From: Parapristionchus giblindavisi
Taxonomy: Eukaryota > Nematoda > Chromadorea > Rhabditida > Diplogasteridae
Direction: 5' to 3'
Length of the DNA stretch: 64,000 bases
Assembly: GCA_943737045.1 (NCBI GenBank)
Contig: CALSFV010000368.1
Coordinates: 186,001-250,000, forward strand
This document shows positions 51,301-61,600 of the stretch, piece by piece; position 1 is the first letter of the stretch; every line of letters begins with the position of its first letter. Position numbers and translations under genes: made by a program. Under the pieces are notes generated by a model that saw nothing but the letters and a program-made list of their open reading frames with translations, did not search any database and had not been told where the DNA came from.

Positions 51301-52918
51301 ACATGGATTAATAGAGATTACATTATAGGATATTGTATATGAATGGTCAGATAATCCAGTTCAACTAAAGAAAGGAGTAGGATCTGATCTTCCTAATTTC
51401 GTTCTTGATGGAGTACCTCCAACTAATAAAGATTGCAAATCTCAAACAAATACTGGTAACATTATTCTATCAAAACAACACAAATACTCACTAATCCCTC
51501 TAGGTGACTATGATTGTCTTCGAATGCAATTGATTTTACGACGACAATTCAGGTAATCTATGATAATCGATTGATCAATTACCGTATACCTTTTAGTTAC
51601 TATCTAGTTCAATTATATGCTCCAACAACAATGATAGTAATTGTATCATGGGTATCATTTTGGATTGATATGCATTCAACAGCTGGAAGAGTTGCATTGG
51701 GAGTCACCACACTTCTTACTATGACCACTCTTGTAAGTATATCAATCAATCAATACTATCATAATCAATCAATAATCTTGAAGCAATCTGCTATCAACGC
51801 TAAACTACCTCCAGTGAGTTATGTCAAAGTTGTCGATGTATGGCTTGGAGGTACAACTGTCAATCAATCAATCAACATCAAATGTCAATCAATCAATCAA
51901 TAATTCAGCGTGTCAGACATTTGTCTTCAGTGCTCTAATAGAATATGCATTTGTCTCATATCAAGATAGTGCAAGACAACATGAAAGGAGTATGAATCCG
52001 AATAAAGTACGAAAGGTACGGTAACATTATACAGTATCCCTTCTAATCAATAATTGAATAGGCACAGAAACGACGAAATCAGATGGAATTACTAGAAGAT
52101 ACAGATATGTATCAACCACCATGTACTTGTCATTTGGTATGATAGTATACTGTAGTTGATAGTCAATGATATTGATTATTCAGGGAGAAACACGACCACC
52201 AACATGGAGGGAAAAGCTGAAGAAGTATTTCACTAAACCTGATTATTTGCCTGCACGTATTGATTTCTATGCTCGATTCATAGCTCCAATAGGATTCTTT
52301 ATCTTCAATATCATTTACTGGTCATCATGTTATATTATGATGAGAGAGAAAGACAGACTACAATCAAAGTAGACAATTCACTCTTTCTTCTCATTCTACT
52401 TTTCATGTATAGGCATGTAATATTCACTCCATTTTACTATCTCGGGTTTAATTGCAATACGGTCTTCCATTTACACAATTCATATGAATATCTACCATTA
52501 TCTTATCAAATCCCTCTCAGATATATAACCCCTTCGAATATACACTCAATCATTTCCTACATATCAAAGGAAATCATAATAACCCTCTCAAGAAATCAAA
52601 GGAGAAGGACCAATTCGGGTATCCCCCACCCTCTATATGCACACCCTTTCTATTCCGTTCTGTGTAGTTGATTACTTCCGATAGTAAAAGCAGTCTCTGA
52701 TGCATATTTGATGGCCAAATCAAAGGAATAATAAGAAAAGAGAAAAATATATAAGAATAAGAATGAATAATAAAGAGAATATATATTACTTACTTGCATA
52801 CTCCAATTGAACAGTCTCTACACCACCAGAATTCGATGTTATCACCATTCGAGGCACATGATGAATCAGCCAGAGAGAATGAACATTCAGAACAACGTAG
52901 TTCGATTCGATTCAACAT
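39346..52918 (-). CDS. B-box / coiled-coil / NHL-repeat protein (TRIM-NHL type)
   Basis: Predicted post-transcriptional regulator or scaffold of the TRIM-NHL kind. The first recognised exon (52918-52794, minus) reads [20 protein letters not shown] and then [14 protein letters not shown]. It ends in phase 2 and joins exactly to the exon at about 45085 ([20 protein letters not shown]), completing a zinc-binding B-box (CxxC...CxxC-x4-CxxC...H..H). A helical region follows ([36 protein letters not shown]). A Ser-rich linker comes next (43,400-44,060, with [18 protein letters not shown]). The C-terminal beta-propeller starts [18 protein letters not shown] with [11 protein letters not shown] and continues [52 protein letters not shown] and [14 protein letters not shown]. 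It stops at 39346-39348. No RING domain was found, so it is either RING-less like some NHL proteins or has further 5' exons beyond 52918. The first intron (7.7 kb) contains a complete channel gene on the other strand. Confidence 0.72.
42310..42535. repeat. GGGAGA microsatellite clusters in NHL-gene intron
   Basis: Two purine-rich blocks (about 42335-42385 and 42470-42530) of GGGAGA/GGAGAA repeats. The antisense 159-codon open frame here is a translation of the repeat ([13 protein letters not shown]) and is not a gene. Confidence 0.9.
45670..46113 (-). other. Candidate alternative exon of the NHL gene
   Basis: A 147-codon minus-strand frame begins [20 protein letters not shown] and runs Ser/Pro/Arg-rich ([32 protein letters not shown]). 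It is preceded by an acceptor-like ctacag at about 46136. A GTCAGT donor after SSTG would leave phase 2 and join the exon at 45085 in the correct frame. It could therefore be an alternative first exon giving a B-box-disrupted isoform, or an unrelated open frame. Confidence 0.4.
46140..50102. other. Large intronic/intergenic interval, no gene supported
   Basis: Mostly TC-rich simple sequence with many Ser/Phe/Leu-coding artefactual frames. About 46,590-46,920 differs in composition and may be a transposon scrap (it contains the near-palindrome ccaaaattattttgtaccaaataattttg, positions 46881-46909). A GGGAGAGAGGA repeat at 47448-47590 gives the artefactual [10 protein letters not shown] frame. 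The stretch lies within the predicted first intron of the minus-strand NHL gene, upstream of the nested channel gene. Confidence 0.5.
47448..47590. repeat. GGGAGAGAGGAGGGAAGA tandem repeat
   Basis: Purine-only tandem block with higher-order units of about 54 bp (each ending gagacagtagaagaggaggg). It translates to a repetitive Glu/Gly/Arg peptide that has no independent support as protein. Confidence 0.85.
50103..52372 (+). CDS. Cys-loop ligand-gated ion channel subunit (anion-type, GluCl/GlyR-like)
   Basis: Pentameric neurotransmitter-gated channel subunit in the plasma membrane. The start at 50103 gives a signal peptide ([17 protein letters not shown]) and joins in phase at 50169 to the exon at 50409. 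The ligand-binding domain follows with NVNIMIRM-type strands, [18 protein letters not shown] and the signature Cys-loop [15 protein letters not shown] (13 residues between cysteines). A second disulfide pair ([13 protein letters not shown]) is typical of glycine and glutamate-gated chloride channels. TM1 is [22 protein letters not shown]2 is [16 protein letters not shown], then [14 protein letters not shown] leads to TM3 ([18 protein letters not shown]). A basic cytoplasmic loop and TM4 ([19 protein letters not shown]) follow, with stop at 52370-52372. The residues before TM2 are AGR where most anion channels have PAR. The ligand cannot be assigned. The gene lies antisense inside an intron of the NHL gene. 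Confidence 0.93.
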
Positions 52919-53323
52919 TCCTATACTATTCCCAACTACTTTATCCTACACTCAACATTCACAGCAGCTGAAATTATTACAATCTTTTGACGAAATAATA
53001 AATCATAAACGGAGAAAAAGTGAGAGAGATAAAACTAAAATAACGAGCGATAATCGGGAATGATTTAATGATCGATAGGGAAATTACCGAATACAGTATA
53101 CCATATACAGTGTTTACACAAGATATTCTATCATAAAATGGGCCGGAGGCGCCGATTCAATGTTTTCTTGCATTTTCAAGTGTTTGTTTTATTTGGATGT
53201 AGCGAGTAGTTGAGAGTGTTTCCGGCCTTTCTTCTACTATTCTAGCCTCTCTAATTCTCCCCTTACTCTATCTCATACTACTTATCTATCACTTCCTCCT
53301 TCTCTCACCCTTCCCGGGAATTC

Positions 53324-53381
53324 TGGTGGTGGATTTGATAGAGAGAGGGAAGCTTCCCTCTCTCTATCAAATCCACCACCA
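53324..53381. repeat. 58-bp perfect palindrome
   Basis: Each half is 29 bases with no spacer and no mismatch. The left half begins tggtggtggatttgatagag, the centre is ggaagcttcc, and the right half ends tcaaatccaccacca. Symmetry axis between 53352 and 53353. Confidence 0.95.
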
Positions 53382-53724
53382 AATTGCAGGTCGCATACGA
53401 AGTTGTTCGCGGTTTCAACGAAGTAAAAGAGAATTAAGGAAAGAAAGGAATGAAAGGTGAGGAATGAAAGATCATTGAATGAACAGTTTAAGTAAATGGT
53501 TGAATGAAGATGAATAGAAAGAAGACTGAATGATAGAAGAGATGAGTCTACTTACTAGAAAGGAAGAGGAAGGACAAATATATTGTAGTGTCTGTCACTC
53601 ATGTTTACGAATGATTAAAAGAGGAATTGATCGATTGAATTGAATAGTTAACCTTGAAATGAACATGATATTAGAATAGAAGGTAGTAGTGTCAGCTTGT
53701 CATGATGATGAGAGACAAAACGAG

Positions 53725-55900
53725 ACGAGAGAGGAAGAGGGAGGGAGAAGGAGAGAGGAAGAGGGAGGGGGAGAGGGGAAGGGAGAGTGAGAGAGATAAA
53801 GAGAGGGAGAGATGGAGAGAAAGCGCGACTCTAACTATATTCGCAGAATGACATGCTGTAAGGTCTAGTATAGGAGAATACGACACGGCTGTTATTGGCA
53901 GATTGCCAGAATTACACAATGGAAAGAAGATTAATAGTATACATTAGTAGTGAAGAAGAGATTAGAGGAATATGTAGTGATATCATCATACGAATATCAT
54001 ATTATTGTTGATTATAGAAGAAGAAGACAGCTGACAACTTTGTAGACGAGAACTTATCTAGTCTATCCTCCCTCTCCCCCTCCCTCTCCCTCTTCCTCTC
54101 CCTCAAGTAAGTAGAGGGAGAGAGAGATGGAGAAGATTAGATGCAGATTGAGAATAGAGTTGACGAGTCAAGAAATGGAATTGTAAACAATTGAGAAATA
54201 GCTTAGCTTTTCCCATTTTATTGTAGATGAAATGAGAAGGAAAAGGAGAAGAAGAAGGATATGAATAGATGGAGGGTGGTTAGTAGTGGATGGAAAGAGA
54301 GGGAGAGGGAGAGGGAGAGAGAGATAGGGGGAGAGGGAGAGGAACGGCAGAGATGATGAGAGAACGACAAAAAGGGAGAGGGACGAGAATGATAGAGGGT
54401 GAGAGGAAGAGGGAGAGGAAGTTGAAGGAGAGAGAGGGGGGGGTATAGAATGAGTAGAAGAGTGTAAGTAATATATAGAGGGTAATAAAGAAGTAATGTA
54501 AGTAGATAGAGAGAATGATTGATATGATAAAGATTATGAAGAATATTATAGAAGAATGAATAGATGATCATATTCAATTGCATATACTAACTTTATAAAA
54601 TATATTTATAATATAATAGGGATTAGTTAATGATAAGAATGATGATGAATGTATGTATACTATTGATAAGAACATGAGAGAAGGAACGGGGAACACCAAA
54701 CACGAACCCAACCACTCTATTCCCTATATATCTCTCCCTCTCCCTCCCTCTCCCTCTCCCTCTCCTTCTCTCCCTCTCCCTCCCTCTCCCTCTCCCTCTC
54801 CCTCCCTCTCTCCCTCTCCCTCTACTGACTGACGTACAAAACAAATAGGAGGGCCGCTCAAGGAGGGAAGAGTCTAGGATAGAATCTCACGTTGAATTAT
54901 ATGAGTACCTATAGAAGAGACGATCAGAGAGGGAGAGAGGGAGAGGGAGAGGGAGAGGGAGGGAGAGATCTGATAGAGGAATGATAAGTACCCCCGATCG
55001 GATTACTCATTCAACATGAGATGGACGATGTATCTTATCTCTCTCTCTCCCCTCCATCTCAATCCCTCCCCTCCTCTCCCTCTCATTCGATCTCTATAGG
55101 AAAGTTCAATCTCATCAGTCTTATATCATCACTTTGAGGGGAAAGAAGAATAAGCAGAAGAGAAAGACAAAATGTAAAAAGTGTGTCATATGAAGGAAAT
55201 TGAGAGGGAGCGGGAACAGCAAGAGGGAGAGGGAAGAAGGAGAGGGAGGAGGGGGGAGGGGGAAGAGAGATGAAGTGGGCACGAAAAGTCATTATAGGGG
55301 AAAGGAAACAATAAAAAGAGAAGAAGAAGAAATGAAAAGTATGCCTATATAGTCTATAGGAATGATATGTGAGGAGTAATGAAGGAGAATGACTATGAGG
55401 ATGGAGAGGGAGAGGGAGAGAAGAAACCAAAAGGGGAGAGAGTGCATTGGTGTCAATTCTTCGTCTTATCTTTTGTTCAGATTCTTTCTTAGAGAGAAAG
55501 AAATGATCTATCAAGATTATTCCATTCTTTAACTCTAATAATCCATCAAACTTCACTCTCAGGGCAATTCCCCCCCCCCTCTCCTTCTCCCTTTCTCTCC
55601 CTCCCCTCTTCCTCTCCCCTCCTCCTCCCCTCCCCTCCCCTCTTCCTGTGTACCTCTGTATTGTAGAGTATTGGTGGTAGTATAAACAAGTGTCCATCTC
55701 TTCTTTCCATTCCTTCTTCTGTAGATTCAATTGAATGAATATATAAGAGAAGAAGAAGGAAATGAATCTCTACTCACTATGACTATGATCACACTATCAT
55801 ACAAGTCAAAGGGTGTTAGAGGGAGAGGGAGAGGGAGAGGGAGAGGGAGAGGGAGAAGGAGAGGGAGAGGGAGAAGGAGAGGGAGGAGAGGGTGTTTATA
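53725..55900. repeat. Cluster of GGGAGA/TCTCCC microsatellite blocks
   Basis: Separate blocks at about 53728-53822, 54066-54130, 54296-54440, 54731-54825 (pyrimidine strand on top), 54926-54970, 55203-55265, 55402-55420, 55575-55645 (pyrimidine) and 55816-55895. Unit mostly GGGAGA, with AAGGAG variants. Confidence 0.9.
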
Positions 55901-56510
55901 GAAGGATAGGGTGGATGGGGTCTATTCAACTTCTAGAGTGGAACATCTTGTATTTCTTCTTTGTTTCCCTAATGGAATAGATAGAAAAGAGAATGAATTG
56001 TGATAGAAGAAAGAAGAAAGAATAAAATAGGTCATTCACATTATCATGTCTAATGAATTAATGGAGTTTAACGAATTATACAATAAATATGATGAATATA
56101 GAAAGAGAGATTTAAACGACCGTTCCCTTCACTCATCTTGAGAGGCTATTGGAAACCCCCTCTTATGTCTATCCCTCCTCCTCTCTCTCCCCTCCTCCTC
56201 CTTCTCTCCTCCCTCTCACTCTGATCTCTCCCCCCCCCTCCCTCCATCTCCTTTTCATGATTGAAGTCCATATCTATCATCTCATTTGTCCATCTGTCAA
56301 TAGACTCTCGATTGTAATTATATCTTCTCATCATCTAACACTTCTTACTTTCTAATTCAATCTCATGGGATTTCACTTCTTCATACGGTCAGATGTGAGA
56401 TTTTTTAGAGGAAGAAGGCAATATGATATCTTACTTATTCACAACATTTCACGAATACATATGTGCATCAGAGACAATCAAATTATATGGGATATTTTAA
56501 TTTCACCATA

Positions 56511-57316
56511 TAGGGTGATGTAAACAATAAATTGTGGCAAACTTGTGCTTTTTGCAGGTGCGTGACAAGGATTGACAACTTTATCGCACCCAATTGCAGT
56601 CAGACATCAAATTTAATACAGATTGTTGTCAATGTGTCTAATAAATATTAGTGGTTGCAATTAATGAATGAACTGTTGACAGACAAGAAAAATGAGGATG
56701 ATACAAGTCATGACCAGAGAAATGTGCTTCTTTCTAGTCAGACAACAAAAAATCTTCTTTTTGATGTCAATCGATTCTTGCCTTCTCATTGACATCAAAA
56801 CGAATATTTTTTGTTGTCTGAATAGAAAGAAGCACATTTCTCTAGTCATTCCATTTTTTGGTGCATTTTCACATCCTCATAATAATGAGACGATAGTTCA
56901 TTAGTCAAAGCGGCGCACCTCAGACGGGTTTGGTGACGCGGCGGAGAGTGTGACAGAGAGAATCATTTGATGCCATCTCGTACGCACACCCTCTCTAATG
57001 CAGCCCACCAAACCCGCCTGGCATCCGCCTCGCCCTCTTTATAAGTTGGAAAACGTGATTACCCATTCATTGTTGCCTCGCTATTACAGAGGCTGAACTA
57101 ACGTGTTCTGACATGTATCATCCTCAGTTTTCTTGTCTGTCTACAAAATAGTCACTATCTGTTGCCACATTTATTTATTTCATACTTTTGACTACAATCG
57201 TTTTACTTTTTGAAGTCTGACAACAAAGTTCTCCGATAAAGTTGTCAATCGTTTGCCGTTGTCACACACCTGCAAAAAGCACAAGTTTGCCAAAATTTAT
57301 TGTTTACATCACCCTA
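56511..57316. mobile_element. 0.8-kb terminal-inverted-repeat element, relative of the 6724-8507 palindrome
   Basis: The ends are TAGGGTGATGTAAACAATAA at 56511 and its complement ending at 57316, flanked by TA on both sides (56509-56510 and 57317-57318). The subterminal sequence (aattgtggcaaacttg, then a GTGACAA block and ctttatcg) matches the 6724-8507 element, so the two belong to one family with diverged outermost 12 bases. An inner hairpin (about 56713-56851) has arms gagaaatgtgcttctttct and its complement. A GC-rich insert (56913-57045) is absent from the other copy. No transposase ORF. Confidence 0.87.
56913..57045. repeat. GC-rich inverted unit nested in the TIR element
   Basis: Contains cagacgggtttggtg (56923-56937) facing caccaaacccgcctgg (57007-57022), with gcggcgcacc/gcggcggaga on one side and atccgcctcgcc on the other. 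The same caccaaacccgYctgg core occurs at 15957-15972. Composition is far more GC-rich than the host element, suggesting a nested insertion. Confidence 0.55.
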
Positions 57317-57836
57317 TATTATAAGGAAGATTATTGTAAATATGAATAGTTCGTGAGGCTAATAGAGAAGGGGAAGTGATTGATATTTTATAAAGGAACG
57401 ATGATTCTCAACGTATGGTCGTTTCTCAGACGTACTGCGGGTACAACTTTAAAGATGAAAGAGCAATTGTACTCATAATTTTGATGGATTGAATTATGTA
57501 AGAAAAGTACTGCCGCGGCTATGTTGAGTTAGATTCCAGACATCAGCCCAATCAGATATATCATCAATAGTTTAGTAGATTGTGTGGGAATATCAGTTTT
57601 TATGTTTATTATACAAATTATACAAATAATTGTTAAATATTCCAGAGAGTAAAAAGAGATGGAGAAGAAAGAGAATATGATATGAAGGAGAGAATCATAT
57701 GTTCATTATCTTTAGATGTACAACTATTTGGGATATGGTATCATTTAGAGAATGTCATTGTACAGTACCCGAATATGAAAAGAGAGTCAGACTGTAGATT
57801 ACGGTAGATATGGACTATGAGAGCAATAAACTATGG

Positions 57837-57916
57837 TAGGAATGGACTACGGTATGAACGAATTACAGTAGGAATGGACTACGGTAGGAACGGATTACAG
57901 TAGGAATGGACTACGA
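57837..57916. repeat. 16-bp tandem repeat, five units
   Basis: Units: TAGGAATGGACTACGG, TATGAACGAATTACAG, TAGGAATGGACTACGG, TAGGAACGGATTACAG, TAGGAATGGACTACGA. Alternate units resemble each other, giving a 32-bp higher-order period. Junctions create TACGGTA and TACAGTA, the same words dispersed in introns of this window. Confidence 0.95.
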
Positions 57917-57954
57917 TAAGCGATAGAACAATTGCACGACGGACGTAAACTTGG

Positions 57955-58140
57955 CACATTGTAGCGAAGAAGTTCGTAGGGTCTTGTCTCAGTAGAAAAT
58001 CCTGAAAGTGCATATGGTTACTCCATAGAGTTACTATAGGCTACAGTAATCATCCATCAGTGATCGATGGTTACGGTAACTTCTTACAGTATTCATATGC
58101 TCTTTCAGGATTTTCCACTTCGGACACAATGCCATATGAA
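57955..58140. repeat. Imperfect inverted repeat
   Basis: The left arm gaaaatcctgaaagtgcata (near 57993) and right arm tatgctctttcaggattttc (near 58097) are complementary with one mismatch. An outer pair (ggcacattgt at 57953 and acaatgcc near 58126) extends the symmetry. The loop contains TACAGTAATCATCC and GGTTACGGTA. It could be a small foldback element; no target duplication found. Confidence 0.6.
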
Positions 58141-58281
58141 CGCCGAGGCCACAATGTTATAATTTAGCGTCGATCGATGTCATACAAATGTTGAAGGAAT
58201 GGAATGAGAGTGAGGGGAGGGATGTATAGACTAGAGGAATAACTACATGAGTAATATATAATAGGATTAGAATAGAATAGA

Positions 58282-58608
58282 TTACACATCTGGTCGATCA
58301 GGGACATCACTCTTACTTGGAGCTGCCTATAATGTATTCATTATTATTTATCTTATCAATTATCGATTGATCATTTACCGTTCCTCTTGTTGGTTGATTA
58401 GCTCTATTTCTTGGACTGATACGAGGTCTCGTTGATCTTTTCGGCCTGAATCAAACAATTATAATCGATAATCGATAGATCAAAAATCACATACCGTAAT
58501 ACCCATTGGAGTTTATCAATACAGATGAGTATGGCAGGTAAGAAGATAAGACCGTGTATATTACACAGAAGAACACAAATTATCATGATCTTGCAACTCA
58601 CCTGATAT

Positions 58609-58645
<37 letters not shown>

Positions 58646-61600
58646 AGGGATTACGGTAGATGACTTACCTGTGCCATGTATAAATTAATAAATAGTAGTG
58701 AGCAGACACATAGAATAGTAGAAGTAGCTGCTTGAACAGCAGGGAATGCAACAGAGGAAAGACATTGAGTGAGACGATCTTCAGGAGATGATAATGGACC
58801 ATGGAGACGAGCTGAATTCATGAGGGATATGGTACATATGAACAGAACAGAATGGGTTACGGTAAGGCTATGGTTCATAAGTATGACAAGATTGAACTAT
58901 TAATGGATTACGGTATCGTTTGAATACGGTAGTATTGGATTATGGTACTTGAGTAAGACTACAGTATCCTCACATGCTTGGTAGTAGTGATAGGAGACAT
59001 GAGCAGGGATATCAACAGAGAAACCGATCGATATAATCATAGAGGCCATAGTAATAGGATCGAGATCAATACGAAGCCATGACATTATACCGAGGATTCC
59101 TGAACAGAATAAGAAGATTACGGTATAAGAAGTTATTGATTGACTGACCACAACAAATGGAAAGAACTGATAGAGAAGCTATGGCAACTGTGAACCAATT
59201 ATTGAGAAAGAGGAAACAGACTAGACCCATACATACTAGGGCTCCAAGAATTGACTGAAATTTACTCATTGATTCTTTGATCTTTGATCTTTGAACTTTG
59301 ATCTTCAGTATCTTGCATTTTCATATACTTTTTTCTATTCAATTCTTTTTCGGTAAACTGTTATTATTAGCTGAATTTTACGATGAAGTGGATTAACTCC
59401 AAAAAAACGAAGAAATATTGGATATAAATAGATATTGAATACCTGCCAAGTGTCAGTAGTCATATTATCAATGAGATCAAGATATTGTCCATCCTCGTGA
59501 TAGACATTCGCTTTGAATTCACTGTATAATAATCATATTATAATGTTTATTTTCAATCAGAAGACATTGAGGTTGAGAAAAATCATAGAGATATGAATTT
59601 ACATACAATTGTTGACTAATAGATATTGTGTTTGTCGAATGATCTTATGATGAGTGAAAAGTGAAAGAACCATCTATGGTCCATATACTGCGTTATGTTT
59701 GATTGCATTGCTACCGTCATTTCATAATGATCATGAATTTCATTTCATTACGTGTTACTACACTTCGAGTTTCATTTTTTTCTTTTGAGTTTCAATCATA
59801 ATACCAATAACACTACGATTTTTTTCTACAGACAAACCAGAGTTTTCTTTTATTCTAAAAGCCGCTCAACATCGAAACTCTCAAATATCTTGTCTGGTTT
59901 GAATGAGAAGACTGTGAAACACACATGCGCTCCAATATGTTATAATCAGATTGAAAGTCAACAACTATATGCAAATTATACCAATCCATGTTCCCTCATT
60001 GTTGTTCATTTTTGTGGTAAATGCAAGTTTGCGACAAAGGTTCGACAATTTGTTGTTTTAACGGTACTTGTTTTGTGTGTCTCGTGTATATTTGTAATGT
60101 AAAGTGAAGTGAACATACGGATATCGATCAACAATTCCTCTCCATTCTCTTAATTTATTTCCTCTTTCATTCCATTCACCCAAATCTTCTCCATGATATC
60201 CAGCAGTGAAGACAAACTTGTCTAGTACTTCCAATCTAAACAACACAAATAACGGAAGAATGAATGAATACACATCATTCAATTCACTCTATTTAATGTT
60301 CTATTCACTAAATAGAACTACTGAACATAAGAGTAATATGGTGAACACATACAATATATCTATCTATTCAATGATATCATAATAGACATAAACATATCAG
60401 AACATCTTACTCTTTACTATCTCTTGTGATGTTTTTCGTATGAACAAATCCTCCCCAGAATACATATTCAGACCAACGAAGGAAATATTTGAGATCACTT
60501 TCAGTGTATCTACAAATATGCACATTGAACACTTTAAACGATAAGTTAAGAAGATACCTGGTGGGATTAATAACAATGTCTTTATCTTCATTCTCCAAAT
60601 CCAAATAATCATCTTCCCATGCTGAAATGTATCAATTAGATCATAATGATAAATATACACTTACTTGATAAGAATGATTGATAATCACGTGCAAAGTATT
60701 TCGTTCCAGTAGGTCCCCATGATCCATTTATTGATTCGAAATCACGAACCATTCTAATGAAGAGAATATTGATTCATTGAAATAGTAAATATTTGAATAC
60801 CTATTCATTTTCTTCAATCTTTCCGGATGGGTAAAGTTTCCTGGTTCATCAATAACTACAGTAACTATTGAATAATGAGGAAGTACAAGACGAATACGTA
60901 GATCATCCAACTAATAAGAAGAACAATGAGATTACGGTAGTCATTCAATACCGTATACCTCATTCAATTTAGAATCTCCAGAGAAGAGTTTCTTCGTAGA
61001 AAGATTGATATTGATTCGAGTGATACCCTGATATAGTAATTAATAAGAAGGGGGAATAAAAGGAATACGAATAGTTGCTTACATAGATAGTAAATGCTAG
61101 ATAGAGAAGATATATTCCAACAATAGTCATCGATACAATTGTATTAGCCATAGTCTTCACATATTTGTGCATAAATGAACTAACAATAGGCTTGGTTGTT
61201 TGATGGAATTTAGATGGAGTTCTCTACAAATGTTTTGAGATGAAAGATCAAAGATCAAATTATACTTACAGCGAGGGAATGGGTCCTGGCTATTTTATTG
61301 ATGCTAACATTTTTCATCTTATTATCAACAACAGATGCAGATACAGCGATATCGTCGTTCTCTATCTCTTTCTCTCCTACTATACACATTAAACCGGCAT
61401 AGAATGTCATCTAAAGTTAAAGATTAAGAATCCGTAATTGGCACCAAGATCAAAGATCAAGTTACAGTACCTGGTATATGAAAGCAATACACATGGATAA
61501 CATATTGCCTCCACATAAAAGTGTAATCTCTGGAGATGAAGTGAAACAACCAACAAGATCAGCAAATAAATTAGTGAGACAAGAGATTAGAATAGCTGGG

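Larger units (their letters stand above)
52919..56510. other. Purine-rich intergenic interval
   Basis: No supported gene. It lies upstream of the first recognised NHL-gene exon. It contains a perfect palindrome (53324-53381), repeated GGGAGA blocks on alternating strands, and C runs near 55570 and 56230. Long open frames (55083-55730, 54218-54583, 53692-53919) are all repeat translations. A GC-richer spot at 53140-53160 (gggccggaggcgccgatt) is unexplained. Confidence 0.6.

Noticed and set aside
55083..55730. 215-codon minus-strand frame
   Set aside because: Alternates between GGGERKRGG-type and LPLPLHPHS-type repeat translation; the length comes from low complexity.
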